Origin: Methyloversatilis sp. | GTDB taxonomy: Bacteria; Pseudomonadota; Gammaproteobacteria; Burkholderiales; Rhodocyclaceae | Length of the DNA stretch: 64,000 bases | Direction: 5' to 3' | Assembly (NCBI RefSeq): GCF_030698125.1 | Contig: NZ_JAUYNV010000047.1 | Location: 1-64,000 of the forward strand | Shown: positions 54,377 through 63,409 of the stretch, piece by piece | How positions within the stretch are numbered: position 1 is the first letter of the stretch | Layout: each line of letters begins with the position of its first letter | Position numbers and translations under genes: made by a program | The notes under the pieces: generated by a model | The model's input: the letters and a program-made list of their open reading frames with translations, nothing else | Databases searched by the model: none | What the model was told of the DNA's origin: nothing

Positions 54377-55765
54377 ATGACTTTCCAGCAGTTTCTTCTG
54401 ATTCTTCGCGCACGCTGGCTGGTCGGGCTCGCCGTGCTTTTCGTGGTTGTTGCAACGACCGTGGCGGTGAGCCTCGTTCTGCCCAAGCAATACGAATCGG
54501 CTGCGTCGGTGCTGATCGATGTCAAGTCGCCGGATCCGATTCTTGGCGTCACGCTGCCGGGCCTGGTGTCGCCGGGTTACATGGCGACGCAGATCGACAT
54601 CGTGACGTCGGATCGCGTTGCACAGCGCGTCGTGCGGATGCTTGGTTTCGAAAAGAGTGCGCAGGCGGTCGAGCAGTGGCGCGAGGCGACCGACGGCAGG
54701 GGCTCGATCGATGCCTACTTCGCCGAGTTGCTGAAAAAGAAACTCGATGTGCGCCCGTCGCGTGAGTCCAACGTGCTGGCAATCGCGTTTTCCGGCCAGG
54801 ATCCGGCGTTTTCCGCCGCTGTGGCCAATGCCTTTGCCCAGGCCTACATCGACACCAATCTCGAACTGAAGATCGAGCCGGCCAAGCAATACGCTGCGTG
54901 GTTCTCGACTCAGTCAAAGTCGCTGCGCGAAGCGCTTGAACAGGCGCAGACCAAGTTGTCCGAATTCCAGCAGGAAACCGGCATCGTGAACACGGACGAG
55001 CGCCTCGACATCGAAAGTGCCCGTCTGGCCGAGCTGTCGAGCCAGTACACCGCGATCCAGGCGCAGCGCAGCGACAGCGCGTCGCGTCAGGCACAGGTCA
55101 GCCAGTCGCAGATCGAAACGCTGCCGGAAGTGCAGCAGAATTCGCTCATCATCGGACTCAAGTCCGAGCTTGCACGCGGCGAGGCGCGCATGACCGACGC
55201 CAGCCAGCGCTTCGGGCGCAATCATCCGGAGTACCAGCGCGCGCAGGGCGAAGTGGATTCGCTGCGCGCCAAGCTCGAAGCGGAAATGAAGAAGGTCGCC
55301 AGCACGCTGGGCACCAGCAACCGGGTCAATGTGCAGCGGGAAGCCGAGGTCAAGGCATCGCTGGCGGCGCAGAAAGACAAGGTTCTGGAACTGAAGAAGC
55401 AGCGTGACGATCTGGCGGTGCTCCAGCGCGAGGTCGAAAGTGCGCAGCGTGCCTACGACGCGGTCGCTCAGCGCTTCACGCAGACCACCCTGGAAAGTCA
55501 GACCACGCAGACCAATATCGTTGTGCTGACGCCGGCCACGCCGCCGCTGGAACATTCCAGTCCGAACCTGCTGCTGAATACGCTGGTTGCCGTGTTCCTC
55601 GGCGTGTTGCTGGCCGTGGGTACCGTGTTGCTGCTTGAACTGCTCGACCAGCGCATCCGCGGTGACGATGACCTGCAGCAGCTTCTCGGGGTGCCCGTAC
55701 TGGGTCTGATTTCGACCGCCAAATTCGGCAAGGGCGCCAAGCGTGCCCGCGCAGCCGCAGCCTGA
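54377..55765 (+). CDS. epsF: Chain-length determinant protein EpsF
   Basis: A 462-residue Wzz/GumC-type inner-membrane protein: a first membrane helix (WLVGLAVLFVVVATTVAVSL), a long periplasmic coiled-coil part (about residues 160-380), and a second helix (LLLNTLVAVFLGVLLAVG), with a short cytoplasmic tail. It controls polymer length and couples to the tyrosine kinase EpsG next door. It follows epsE by 12 bases. Confidence 0.93.
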   Translation: MTFQQFLLILRARWLVGLAVLFVVVATTVAVSLVLPKQYESAASVLIDVKSPDPILGVTLPGLVSPGYMATQIDIVTSDRVAQRVVRMLGFEKSAQAVEQWREATDGRGSIDAYFAELLKKKLDVRPSRESNVLAIAFSGQDPAFSAAVANAFAQAYIDTNLELKIEPAKQYAAWFSTQSKSLREALEQAQTKLSEFQQETGIVNTDERLDIESARLAELSSQYTAIQAQRSDSASRQAQVSQSQIETLPEVQQNSLIIGLKSELARGEARMTDASQRFGRNHPEYQRAQGEVDSLRAKLEAEMKKVASTLGTSNRVNVQREAEVKASLAAQKDKVLELKKQRDDLAVLQREVESAQRAYDAVAQRFTQTTLESQTTQTNIVVLTPATPPLEHSSPNLLLNTLVAVFLGVLLAVGTVLLLELLDQRIRGDDDLQQLLGVPVLGLISTAKFGKGAKRARAAAA

Positions 55766-55778
55766 AGGACACTCTGGA

Positions 55779-56642
55779 ATGAATGCATCCACTTCGCTCG
55801 ACACCGGCTCCGGCCGGGCCATCGGCGCCATCCTGATCGACGCCGGCCGGCTCAGCCCGGACGGTGCCGAACGCATCCTGCGCGCGCAGCGCGACGGTGG
55901 CCTGCGTTTTGGCGACGCGGCGATCTCGCTCGGTCTGCTGAAGGAATCGGACATCCAGTTCGCGCTGTCGCGCCAGTTCGACTATCCCTTCCTGCAACCT
56001 GGCGAAAGCAGTGTCAGCGACGAGGTTGTCGCGGCTTATCGTCCCTTCACGCACCAGGTGGAAGAATTGCGCGCGCTGCGCAGCCAGCTGATGTTGCGCT
56101 GGTTCGATGCCGAAGCCGAACGCAAGACGCTGGCCATCGTCAGCCCGGAACGTGGCGAAGGGCGCAGCTTCATCGCTGCCAATCTGGCGGTGGTTTTTTC
56201 GCAGCTCGGCGAGCGCACGCTGCTGATCGATGCCGACATGCGCAATCCGCGCCAGCACACGATGTTTTCCGTCAGCAACCGGCTCGGACTGTCGGAAACG
56301 CTGGCCGGACGCGGTGGCCCGGAAGCCGTGCAACGCGTCCCGGCGCTGCTTGACCTGTGCGTCATGCCGGCGGGCGCAGTGCCGCCGAATCCGCAGGAAT
56401 TGCTGTCGCGGCCGATGTTCAGTCAGCTGCTTGCCCAGCTGGCGAAGGATTTCGACGTGATCCTGATCGATACGCCGGCGGGCGCCGAATACGCCGACGC
56501 ACAGACCATCGCCGTGCGCGCCAGTGGCGCGCTGATGGTGGCGCGCAAGAACGTGAGCCGTGCATCGCGCCTGCATCGCCTGGCCGACGAACTGGTCACC
56601 GCGAGCGCCACCGTGGTCGGCTCGGTGATGAACGAGCCCTGA
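55779..56642 (+). CDS. epsG: Chain-length tyrosine kinase-like protein EpsG
   Basis: A 287-residue cytosolic BY-kinase-type ATPase that partners EpsF. Motifs: the modified Walker [17 protein letters not shown] with Arg129 in the place of Lys, Walker A' [13 protein letters not shown] (about 148-160), and Walker [10 protein letters not shown]. There is no C-terminal tyrosine cluster, so autophosphorylation may be reduced or absent. The N-terminal region ([21 protein letters not shown]) resembles a GspE-N-like domain. I chose the ATG at 55779; an earlier ATG at 55743 overlaps epsF. Confidence 0.9.
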   Translation: MNASTSLDTGSGRAIGAILIDAGRLSPDGAERILRAQRDGGLRFGDAAISLGLLKESDIQFALSRQFDYPFLQPGESSVSDEVVAAYRPFTHQVEELRALRSQLMLRWFDAEAERKTLAIVSPERGEGRSFIAANLAVVFSQLGERTLLIDADMRNPRQHTMFSVSNRLGLSETLAGRGGPEAVQRVPALLDLCVMPAGAVPPNPQELLSRPMFSQLLAQLAKDFDVILIDTPAGAEYADAQTIAVRASGALMVARKNVSRASRLHRLADELVTASATVVGSVMNEP

Positions 56643-56670
56643 TGTTCCCGGTCCAAGGGGTTTCCCGCTC

Positions 56671-57573
56671 GTGAATCTTCCGTCCATGTCTTCCCAGTCT
56701 TCGATGCGGCTCGGCCTGCATGCACTGTCCGCCGGTTGGGCGCCGTTCTGGATCGTCATCGCCGGCATGGCGGCGATGTACGGGCCGAGCTTCCACGACC
56801 TGTTCAACGGTATCTGGGCCACCGACGAAAACGCGCACGGCCCGATCGTGCTCGCGGTTTCGCTGTGGCTGCTGTACACCAAGTGGAACGAAATCGCCGA
56901 CAGCATCGAGTACTCCCCGGCGCCTGCGCTGGGCTGGCCGGTACTGGTGTTTGCGCTGCTGCTGTACGCGCTCGGGCGCTCGCAGGACATCCTGATCTTC
57001 GAAATCGGCTCGCTGATTCCGCTGCTGGCCGGCCTGCTGCTGGTGTTCTTCGGCAAGTCGACGCTGCTCAGGCTGTGGTTTCCGCTGTTTTTCATGCTGT
57101 TCATGATTCCGTTGCCCGGTGTGCTGGTCGACACCATCACCCAGCCGATGAAGATGGGCGTGTCGTGGGCGGCCGAACATCTGCTGTACGCCCTGGGTTA
57201 CCCGATCGCACGCACTGGCGTCATCCTCGTTATCGGCCAGTACCAGCTGCTGGTGGCGGACGCCTGCGCCGGCCTGCATTCGCTGTTCACGCTCGAAGCG
57301 CTCGGCCTGCTCTATCTCAATCTGGTGAAGCACGATTCGCTGAGCCGCAACATCACGCTGGCCATCCTGATCGTGCCGATCTCGTTCTGCGCCAACGTCA
57401 TCCGGGTCATCGTGCTGACGCTGATCACTTACCACTTCGGCGACGAGGCGGGCCAGGGCTTCCTGCATGGCTTTGCCGGCATGGTGCTGTTCATCAGCGC
57501 GCTCATCCTCATCATCGGCGTTGATTCGATGCTGCGCTTCGGCGTGCGGGTGGCCGAACCACGCCCCAGCTGA
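56671..57573 (+). CDS. xrtB: Exosortase (XrtB type)
   Basis: A 300-residue polytopic inner-membrane cysteine peptidase that in this family processes or sorts PEP-CTERM-type proteins, or serves polysaccharide export. Catalytic residues: Cys199 in [12 protein letters not shown], Arg245 in CANVIRVIV and His266 in GFLHGFAG. I prefer GTG at 56671, with AAGGGG nearby; an ATG at 56686 is possible. No EpsI-type partner follows, and I found no PEP-CTERM protein in the window. The assignment to XrtB rests on its eps neighbours. Confidence 0.88.
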   Translation: MNLPSMSSQSSMRLGLHALSAGWAPFWIVIAGMAAMYGPSFHDLFNGIWATDENAHGPIVLAVSLWLLYTKWNEIADSIEYSPAPALGWPVLVFALLLYALGRSQDILIFEIGSLIPLLAGLLLVFFGKSTLLRLWFPLFFMLFMIPLPGVLVDTITQPMKMGVSWAAEHLLYALGYPIARTGVILVIGQYQLLVADACAGLHSLFTLEALGLLYLNLVKHDSLSRNITLAILIVPISFCANVIRVIVLTLITYHFGDEAGQGFLHGFAGMVLFISALILIIGVDSMLRFGVRVAEPRPS

Positions 57574-58067
<494 letters not shown>

Positions 58068-58068
<1 letters not shown>

Positions 58069-58547
58069 TGCGCCTGGCGCTCGACATTCCCACCCAGTGG
58101 ATGCAGCTGTACGACGATCGTGATGTGCTGATCCGTCGCTACCGTGTATCCACCGCGCGCAACGGCAGCGGTGAGCAGCGCGGCAGCTACTGCACGCCGC
58201 GCGGACGCCATGTGATTCGGGCGCGCATCGGCGCCGGCATGCCGGCCAACACGGTGTTCGTGCGCCGCCGCCCGACCGGCGAATGCTGGTCGCCCGAGCT
58301 CGCGGCCAGTCACCCCGGCCGGGACTGGATACTGACCCGCATCCTCTGGCTGTCCGGTTGCGAGCCGGGCTTCAACCGCCTGGGCGAGGTCGACACGATG
58401 CGCCGCTTCATCTACCTGCACGGCAGTCCGGACACGGCCGAGATGGGGGTACCCGGGTCGATAGGTTGCGTGCGCATGCGCAACCGCGACATCATCGAAC
58501 TGTTCGATCTGGTGCCGGCCGGCACGCCGGTGGATATCCGCGATTGA
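58068..58547 (+). CDS. L,D-transpeptidase (YkuD family)
   Basis: A 159-residue YkuD-domain protein with His118 (YLHGSPDT) and Cys134-x-Arg136 (SIGCVRM), the expected catalytic set for peptidoglycan cross-linking or lipoprotein attachment. No signal peptide is visible at its start MRLALDIPTQWMQLYDD, and the TGATG overlap with tadA argues against a longer N-terminus. Such single-domain, signal-less versions exist in proteobacteria but their location is unclear. Confidence 0.88.
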
Positions 58548-58972
58548 GCGCGCTGACTGTCGTTGTCGGGGACTGGGCATCGCTCGAACCGGCGCTGAGG
58601 ACGGTGCGCGAGGCGGTATTCATCGTCGAACAGGGCATTCCGGCCGAGCTGGAGTGGGATGCCGACGACGCAATCAGCCGGCATGCACTGGCGTGCATCG
58701 AGGGCGCGCCGGTGGCCTGCGGACGCCTGCTGCCGGACGGACACATAGGGCGCATGGCGGTACGGGCGGCCTGGCGCGGGCAGGGAATCGGCCGCGCCAT
58801 TCTCGATGCGCTGATCGACTCGGCGCAACAGGGCGGCCTGCCCTTGCTGCAGTTGCACGCCCAGATACACGCCACCGGTTTCTACGAAAAGGCCGGATTC
58901 GCCGCCGAGGGGCCGACGTTCGACGAAGTCGGCATCGAGCATCAGCGGATGGTGCGCACCCTCGCCAGCTGA
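58544..58972 (+). CDS. GNAT family N-acetyltransferase
   Basis: A 142-residue acetyltransferase (ElaA-like subgroup) with the acetyl-CoA loop RMAVRAAWRGQGIGRAIL and the start FIVEQGIPAELEWD, then FYEKAGFAAEG near the end. The substrate is unknown. The start is TTG at 58544, overlapping the transpeptidase stop (TTGA). The 3' end overlaps the convergent response regulator by 31 bases. Confidence 0.85.
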   Translation: MSALTVVVGDWASLEPALRTVREAVFIVEQGIPAELEWDADDAISRHALACIEGAPVACGRLLPDGHIGRMAVRAAWRGQGIGRAILDALIDSAQQGGLPLLQLHAQIHATGFYEKAGFAAEGPTFDEVGIEHQRMVRTLAS

Positions 58973-59346
58973 GGCAGCGTTTCGTTCTCCAGGGGCTTGA
59001 CGATGAAATCCGCGACCCGCGGATAACCCATCGCGCGTTCGCGTTCGTGGTCGAGCGGTGATGAGCTGAGCATGCAGATGCGCGCGTCGCCCTTGTGCTC
59101 CTCGGGCAGCAGATGAAAGCGGTCGAGAAATTCGAAGCCGTCCATGCGTGGCATGTTGATGTCGAGCAGCACGAGATCGACATCGTGGCATGGGTTGTCG
59201 GCAAACCACGCGAGCGCCTTCTCCGCCCATTCGAATACCTTCAGGCGCAACGCCAGCCCGGAACGTTCCAGCAGCAGGCCGTGGAAGAAATTGTCGGCTT
59301 CGCTGTCGTCGATCAGCATGATGGTGCGCAGCAAGGGCGTGGTCAT
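58942..59346 (-). CDS. Response regulator, receiver-only (Rcp1-like)
   Basis: A 134-residue single receiver domain with DD at 13-14, phosphoacceptor Asp62 (LVLLDINMP), Ser in MLSSSP and Lys117 (FIVKPLE). The layout matches the Rcp1-type partners of phytochrome-like kinases. Its ATG overlaps the kinase stop (ATGA), so kinase and regulator form a pair. No DNA-binding domain is present; output must be by protein contact. Confidence 0.92.
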   Translation of the reverse strand: MTTPLLRTIMLIDDSEADNFFHGLLLERSGLALRLKVFEWAEKALAWFADNPCHDVDLVLLDINMPRMDGFEFLDRFHLLPEEHKGDARICMLSSSPLDHERERAMGYPRVADFIVKPLENETLPQLARVRTIR

Positions 59347-61067
59347 GCGGCGACCATCCGTGGCGGTGCGGTCGGCAGGCAGGCCGACAGTGGCAACGCG
59401 AGCACGAAACAGCTGCCGCGGCCTTCTTCCGACTCCACGTAAAGCCGCGCACCGTGCATGTCCGCAATGCGCCGGCACAACGCAAGGCCAAGACCGGTGC
59501 CTTCATATTCCGAGCGCGAGTGGAGACGCTGGAACACGCCGAAAATCTTCTCGTGAAAGCCGTCCGCGATGCCGATGCCGTTGTCGATCACCTGGATGCG
59601 CAGCTCGTGTTCATCCGATTCGGCCCGGATGCGGATGACCGGCGCCTCGTCGGACCGCTTGAACTTCAGCGCATTGCTGACCAGATTCTGCAGCAGCAGG
59701 CCGAGCAGGGTGCGGTCGCCCCGCACCGCCGGCAGCGGGGCCACGTGCAGCGTGGCGCCGGCCTTTTCGATCGCGTCGGACAGTATCTGCCGGGTGTCTT
59801 CGAGGCTTTCATTCAGGTCCACGCGGTCAAGCCGCGCTTCGCTGTTGTCGATGCGCACGAAGGAAAGCAGGTCATTGACCAGCGTGCGCAGGCGCTCTCC
59901 GCCGCGCAGGATGAAATCGATGTAGCGGTCGATGCGCTCGCTGTCCGCCTCATGCCGGTCGCGCGCCAGCAGCTTGGCGAAGTTGAGGATGGAGTTGATC
60001 GGCTCGCGCAGGTCGTGCGAGGCGACATGCACGAACTGCTGCAGCCCCATGTTGCTGCGCTCCAGTTCGTCCAGCGTCCGGCGCAGGTGTTCTTCGGCTT
60101 CGAGCCGGGCCGTGATGTCTTCACCCATGCCGAGCAGACCAATGCCGATGCCGCGTTCATCGACCAGGCGCGTGGTGTGCCATGCCACCGTGCGGAATCG
60201 TCCGTCCGATGTCATCACCCGACCGTGGAAACGACGCGAACTGTCACTTCCGGCGCCGATCAGGCCGGTGAAGAATGCTCGGGCTTCTGCGCGTTCCTGC
60301 GCCGGGAAGCACAGGTCGAACCAGTCCTCGCCGCGCAGCGACCCGCTTGGACGGCACAAAACCTCATCCGTGCGGCGGTTGGCGCGTTCGATCCGGCCTG
60401 TCACATCGGTGACCACCATCATGTTGCCGGCGACATCAAAATACAGTTCCGCCTGGTCGCGCGCCTGCTGCAGTTCGCGCGTGCGCAGTGCAACCAGCGC
60501 CAGCATTTCCTCGTTGAAGCGCTGCAGCTGCTGCTCGAACAGCGACTGGCGTGCGGTGGCTTCCTGCAGCGCAATCACCTTGTCGCGCAACCTGATCTGC
60601 GCGACCACCTGACGCGCCAGTGCAGCCAGCGCCTCGCGCTGGGCGTCATCGAGTTGGCGCGGCACGACGTCCAGCACGCACAGTGCGCCGATGCGCTCGC
60701 CCGTGCCGATGTCGAGCGGCGCGCCGGCGTAGAAGCGCAAACCCATGGGGCCGGTCACCAGCGGATTATCGTGAAAACGCGCGTCGTGCTGTGCGTCGCC
60801 CACCGTCATCACGTCGGGTTGCAGGATGGTGTGGGCGCAGAAGGCGATGTCGCGGGGCGTTTCCGGCACATCGACCCCGATGCGCGACTTGAACCATTGC
60901 CGGTCCTGGTCCACCAGGCTGATCGCAGCCATCGGCGTACCGCAAATCATCGATGCCAGACGTGTCAGGTCGTCGAACGACACCTCGGCAGGCGTGTCGA
61001 GCAGCGTCGTACCGTGCAGTGCGGCAAGTCGTTGCGTTTCTCCGGAAGGCAGCGGTGCGGCGATCAT
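59343..61067 (-). CDS. GAF-PAS sensor histidine kinase
   Basis: A 574-residue soluble kinase: an N-terminal GAF domain (about residues 20-165; AFCAHTILQPDVM, GALCVLD), a PAS domain (about 200-320), HisKA with VASHDLREPINS (His near residue 346), and HATPase with N-box QNLVSNALKFK, DNGIGI and GTGLGLALC. No membrane segment is visible. It pairs with the overlapping receiver-only regulator. The signal it senses is unknown. The start is the ATG at 61067. Confidence 0.92.
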   Translation of the reverse strand: MIAAPLPSGETQRLAALHGTTLLDTPAEVSFDDLTRLASMICGTPMAAISLVDQDRQWFKSRIGVDVPETPRDIAFCAHTILQPDVMTVGDAQHDARFHDNPLVTGPMGLRFYAGAPLDIGTGERIGALCVLDVVPRQLDDAQREALAALARQVVAQIRLRDKVIALQEATARQSLFEQQLQRFNEEMLALVALRTRELQQARDQAELYFDVAGNMMVVTDVTGRIERANRRTDEVLCRPSGSLRGEDWFDLCFPAQERAEARAFFTGLIGAGSDSSRRFHGRVMTSDGRFRTVAWHTTRLVDERGIGIGLLGMGEDITARLEAEEHLRRTLDELERSNMGLQQFVHVASHDLREPINSILNFAKLLARDRHEADSERIDRYIDFILRGGERLRTLVNDLLSFVRIDNSEARLDRVDLNESLEDTRQILSDAIEKAGATLHVAPLPAVRGDRTLLGLLLQNLVSNALKFKRSDEAPVIRIRAESDEHELRIQVIDNGIGIADGFHEKIFGVFQRLHSRSEYEGTGLGLALCRRIADMHGARLYVESEEGRGSCFVLALPLSACLPTAPPRMVAA

Positions 61068-61171
61068 TGGACGGGGGGTGTAAGCGGGGACGCGGCCGCG
61101 ACAATCTGCTTTTTCGACATATTAGAGACGAAACTTGATCGCATACGTGCAAAAAAGGGGTTCGTCGGCCT

Positions 61172-61963
61172 TCAATGCTGAAGACTGAATCGCGATGCGC
61201 CCTGGTATCGGCCTGCGCGGCCGTAGCGACGCTCTTCGACACACAGGTAGCTGTCGGTCAGCTGCAGCAAGGTGCCTGATCGGGTGCCGTACTCCTCGCC
61301 GCTGATGAAAACCGGCGACAGCCGGCGTTCCGACTCGATACCGACGCCGGTGTCAGGCAGGTCGGCGTCGTCCGCTGGCGTGTCGTCGGCGAGCACCGCG
61401 AAGGCCGGGCCGGTGAGCGTGTCGAAGGCCGGTGCCTCGTCAGCCTCCGGCTTGCCCAGCATTCGCGCAACGCCGTCGAGCGCCCGTAACAGCTTGGGCC
61501 ACGGCGTGCCCGGCAGGTGGTTGGATACGGCGTGCAGGCCCGGTTCGAGCGTGTGCACGTCGACCTTGCCGTCGCCCGGGTGACCGATCCATATCAGCGA
61601 GCTGCCGTCGCACAGCAGCAGATTGAAGCCGTTGTAGTCGCCACCGTTGCGACGCAGCGTGTCCGCGTAATCCGGCCCGCTTGCGTGGCCGGTCAGGAAA
61701 CCGGATACCAGCAGGCCGCGCGAGCGGGCGTCCGGGCGCTGCGCGGACGGATCGCGGAAATTGGTCAGCGCAGCAAAGCGGCCTTCGCGGGTGACGCCCA
61801 TCCAGGTGCCGCCGGATTGCAGGTCGCGCCCGGCCAGCACGGTCGGCGCGTCCGGCCAGAAAGCCAGCGGTGCGGTCGGGCGGCGATGAAATTCGTCGCG
61901 ATTGGCGATGACCAGCAGCGGCATGTCGGGCCGCACCCGCCAGCCGAGGGCGATCAGGCACAT
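61172..61963 (-). CDS. NRDE/TANGO2 family protein
   Basis: A 263-residue NRDE (TANGO2-like) protein starting MCLIALGWR with Cys2, the expected nucleophile-like residue of this Ntn-fold family, followed by VIANRDEFHRRPTAPLAFW and GGTWMGVTREGRFAALTNFR. Eukaryotic TANGO2 is linked to haem or lipid handling; the bacterial role is not settled. It lies in a minus-strand run after DUF4936 and ygfZ. Confidence 0.9.
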   Translation of the reverse strand: MCLIALGWRVRPDMPLLVIANRDEFHRRPTAPLAFWPDAPTVLAGRDLQSGGTWMGVTREGRFAALTNFRDPSAQRPDARSRGLLVSGFLTGHASGPDYADTLRRNGGDYNGFNLLLCDGSSLIWIGHPGDGKVDVHTLEPGLHAVSNHLPGTPWPKLLRALDGVARMLGKPEADEAPAFDTLTGPAFAVLADDTPADDADLPDTGVGIESERRLSPVFISGEEYGTRSGTLLQLTDSYLCVEERRYGRAGRYQGASRFSLQH

Positions 61964-61982
61964 GACGGAGCTGTCCGGTCAC

Positions 61983-62276
61983 TCATCCGGGCGCGCGGAA
62001 ACGTTCCATGTGGCGCCGGCTGCCTTCGGCCAGCAGTTCGTACAGACCATGGCGGAACGCGTGACTGCCCAGCTCGATCTCGAATTCGTACTGGTCGCTG
62101 ACGCCTTCGTAGCTTTCCATCCAGGTCGACGGGTCGTCGAGCCGGCGCCGCACCCGGCCGGCGATGCCGGTCGCCGCGTGCAGCGAGGCCTGCATGGTGG
62201 CCAGCGCCGCCAGCAGCTCGGCTTCGCGCCCGGCATCGATGCGGTAATAGACGAAGTAGTCGATCCGCACGGCCAT
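61983..62276 (-). CDS. DUF4936 family protein
   Basis: A 97-residue betaproteobacterial DUF4936 protein (RIDYFVYYRIDAGREAELLA, TWMESYEGV, RRHMERFRA), function unknown. The ATG at 62276 overlaps the ygfZ stop (TGATG), so translation is coupled. A GTG one codon earlier is less likely. Confidence 0.82.
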   Translation of the reverse strand: MAVRIDYFVYYRIDAGREAELLAALATMQASLHAATGIAGRVRRRLDDPSTWMESYEGVSDQYEFEIELGSHAFRHGLYELLAEGSRRHMERFRAPG

Positions 62277-63298
62277 CACTCACCCAGCGAGTAGGGCAGC
62301 GGCAGCAGCGTCAGCGCGGCGCCATCCGGGCCGGCCAGTTTCACAGGGCCGGCTGTCGTGCTCGACATCTGGATCACGGTCAGCAATTCACAGCCGCCAT
62401 CCGGATGGACGACCGCATCGACCACTTCGCCGCAGGCCTGATCGTTCGTGTCGGCGCCATACACCGGTGTTCCGGCCGGCGGGGGCGGGCAGTCGGCCTG
62501 CGCGCGGTACATGCGCCGCTTGAGTTTGCCCAGATACTGGGTGCGGGCGACGATTTCCTGTCCCGGATAGCAGCCCTTCTTGAAATTGACGCCGCCGGTC
62601 AGTTCGAGATTGACCATCTGCGGCACGAAGGACTCCTGCGTTTCAGGCCATATGCTGACCAGTCCGTCGCGGATGTCGAAGCGCCGCCAGACCGGGGTGC
62701 CGGCGGGCGTTGCGTGCGCCGACAGTGCGTTCCACAGCGGCACCAGGCGTTCCGCCGGCAGCACGATTTCAAATCGTTCTTCGGCCAGCTTCAGCACCGT
62801 CACGCCGTCGGTGCTTGTAGTGGCCATCACCGCCGCTGGCACGGTCAGCCCGGCTGAATCCAGCGCAGCGACGGCGTTGCCGCCCGCCAGCCCCAGCGCC
62901 GGGCGCGCCGCACTGCTGTCGGAAAGCGTCACTTTCGAGCGCAGCACATACATCGACAGCTTCTTGCGCATCGGTTCGGCCAGCGCTGTCGGCAACTGCA
63001 CGACCACGGCGCTGCCCTCGCGCCAGATCGTGAACGCGGCCAGCAGACGTCCCTTCGCACTGCAGAAGCCGGCGAGCCGCGCGGTGTCGGCCGGCAGGCC
63101 CTTGACGTCCTGCGTCAGCAGGTTGTGCAGGAAAGCCGAGGCGTCCTCGCCGTCGGCATGCAGGCGTGACAGGTGACTCAGCGGCACGAGCACGGTCGCG
63201 TCATGCGCTGCGCGCATTTCGGCGGCGGCATCCTGCATGGCCGGAAACTGGCCATCGTTGGCCACTGTGCCGGCCGGGAGAAGATCGGTGAAGGTCAT
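62276..63298 (-). CDS. ygfZ: Folate-binding protein YgfZ
   Basis: A 340-residue YgfZ/GcvT-like protein that helps maintain iron-sulfur enzymes. The diagnostic motif KGCYPGQEIVART is present near residue 240, with LHNLLTQDV near the N-terminus and AGFCSAKGRLLAAF. The start is the ATG at 63298. It is divergent from mltG with a 111-base gap and coupled to the DUF4936 gene downstream. Confidence 0.94.
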   Translation of the reverse strand: MTFTDLLPAGTVANDGQFPAMQDAAAEMRAAHDATVLVPLSHLSRLHADGEDASAFLHNLLTQDVKGLPADTARLAGFCSAKGRLLAAFTIWREGSAVVVQLPTALAEPMRKKLSMYVLRSKVTLSDSSAARPALGLAGGNAVAALDSAGLTVPAAVMATTSTDGVTVLKLAEERFEIVLPAERLVPLWNALSAHATPAGTPVWRRFDIRDGLVSIWPETQESFVPQMVNLELTGGVNFKKGCYPGQEIVARTQYLGKLKRRMYRAQADCPPPPAGTPVYGADTNDQACGEVVDAVVHPDGGCELLTVIQMSSTTAGPVKLAGPDGAALTLLPLPYSLGE

Positions 63299-63409
63299 GG
63301 TAGGCGGAAACGGAAGTCAGGCGGTTGATGCAGACGGTCGGCGACCACGTGGGAGAGGTTAACATATGCGACCCGGCGTGCTGCGCCGCCCGTCCCCCGC
63401 CTTTTCTGC

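Noticed and set aside
55476-57140. 554-residue minus-strand open frame opposite epsG and xrtB
   Set aside because: Shadow frame; both sense genes have intact family motifs.
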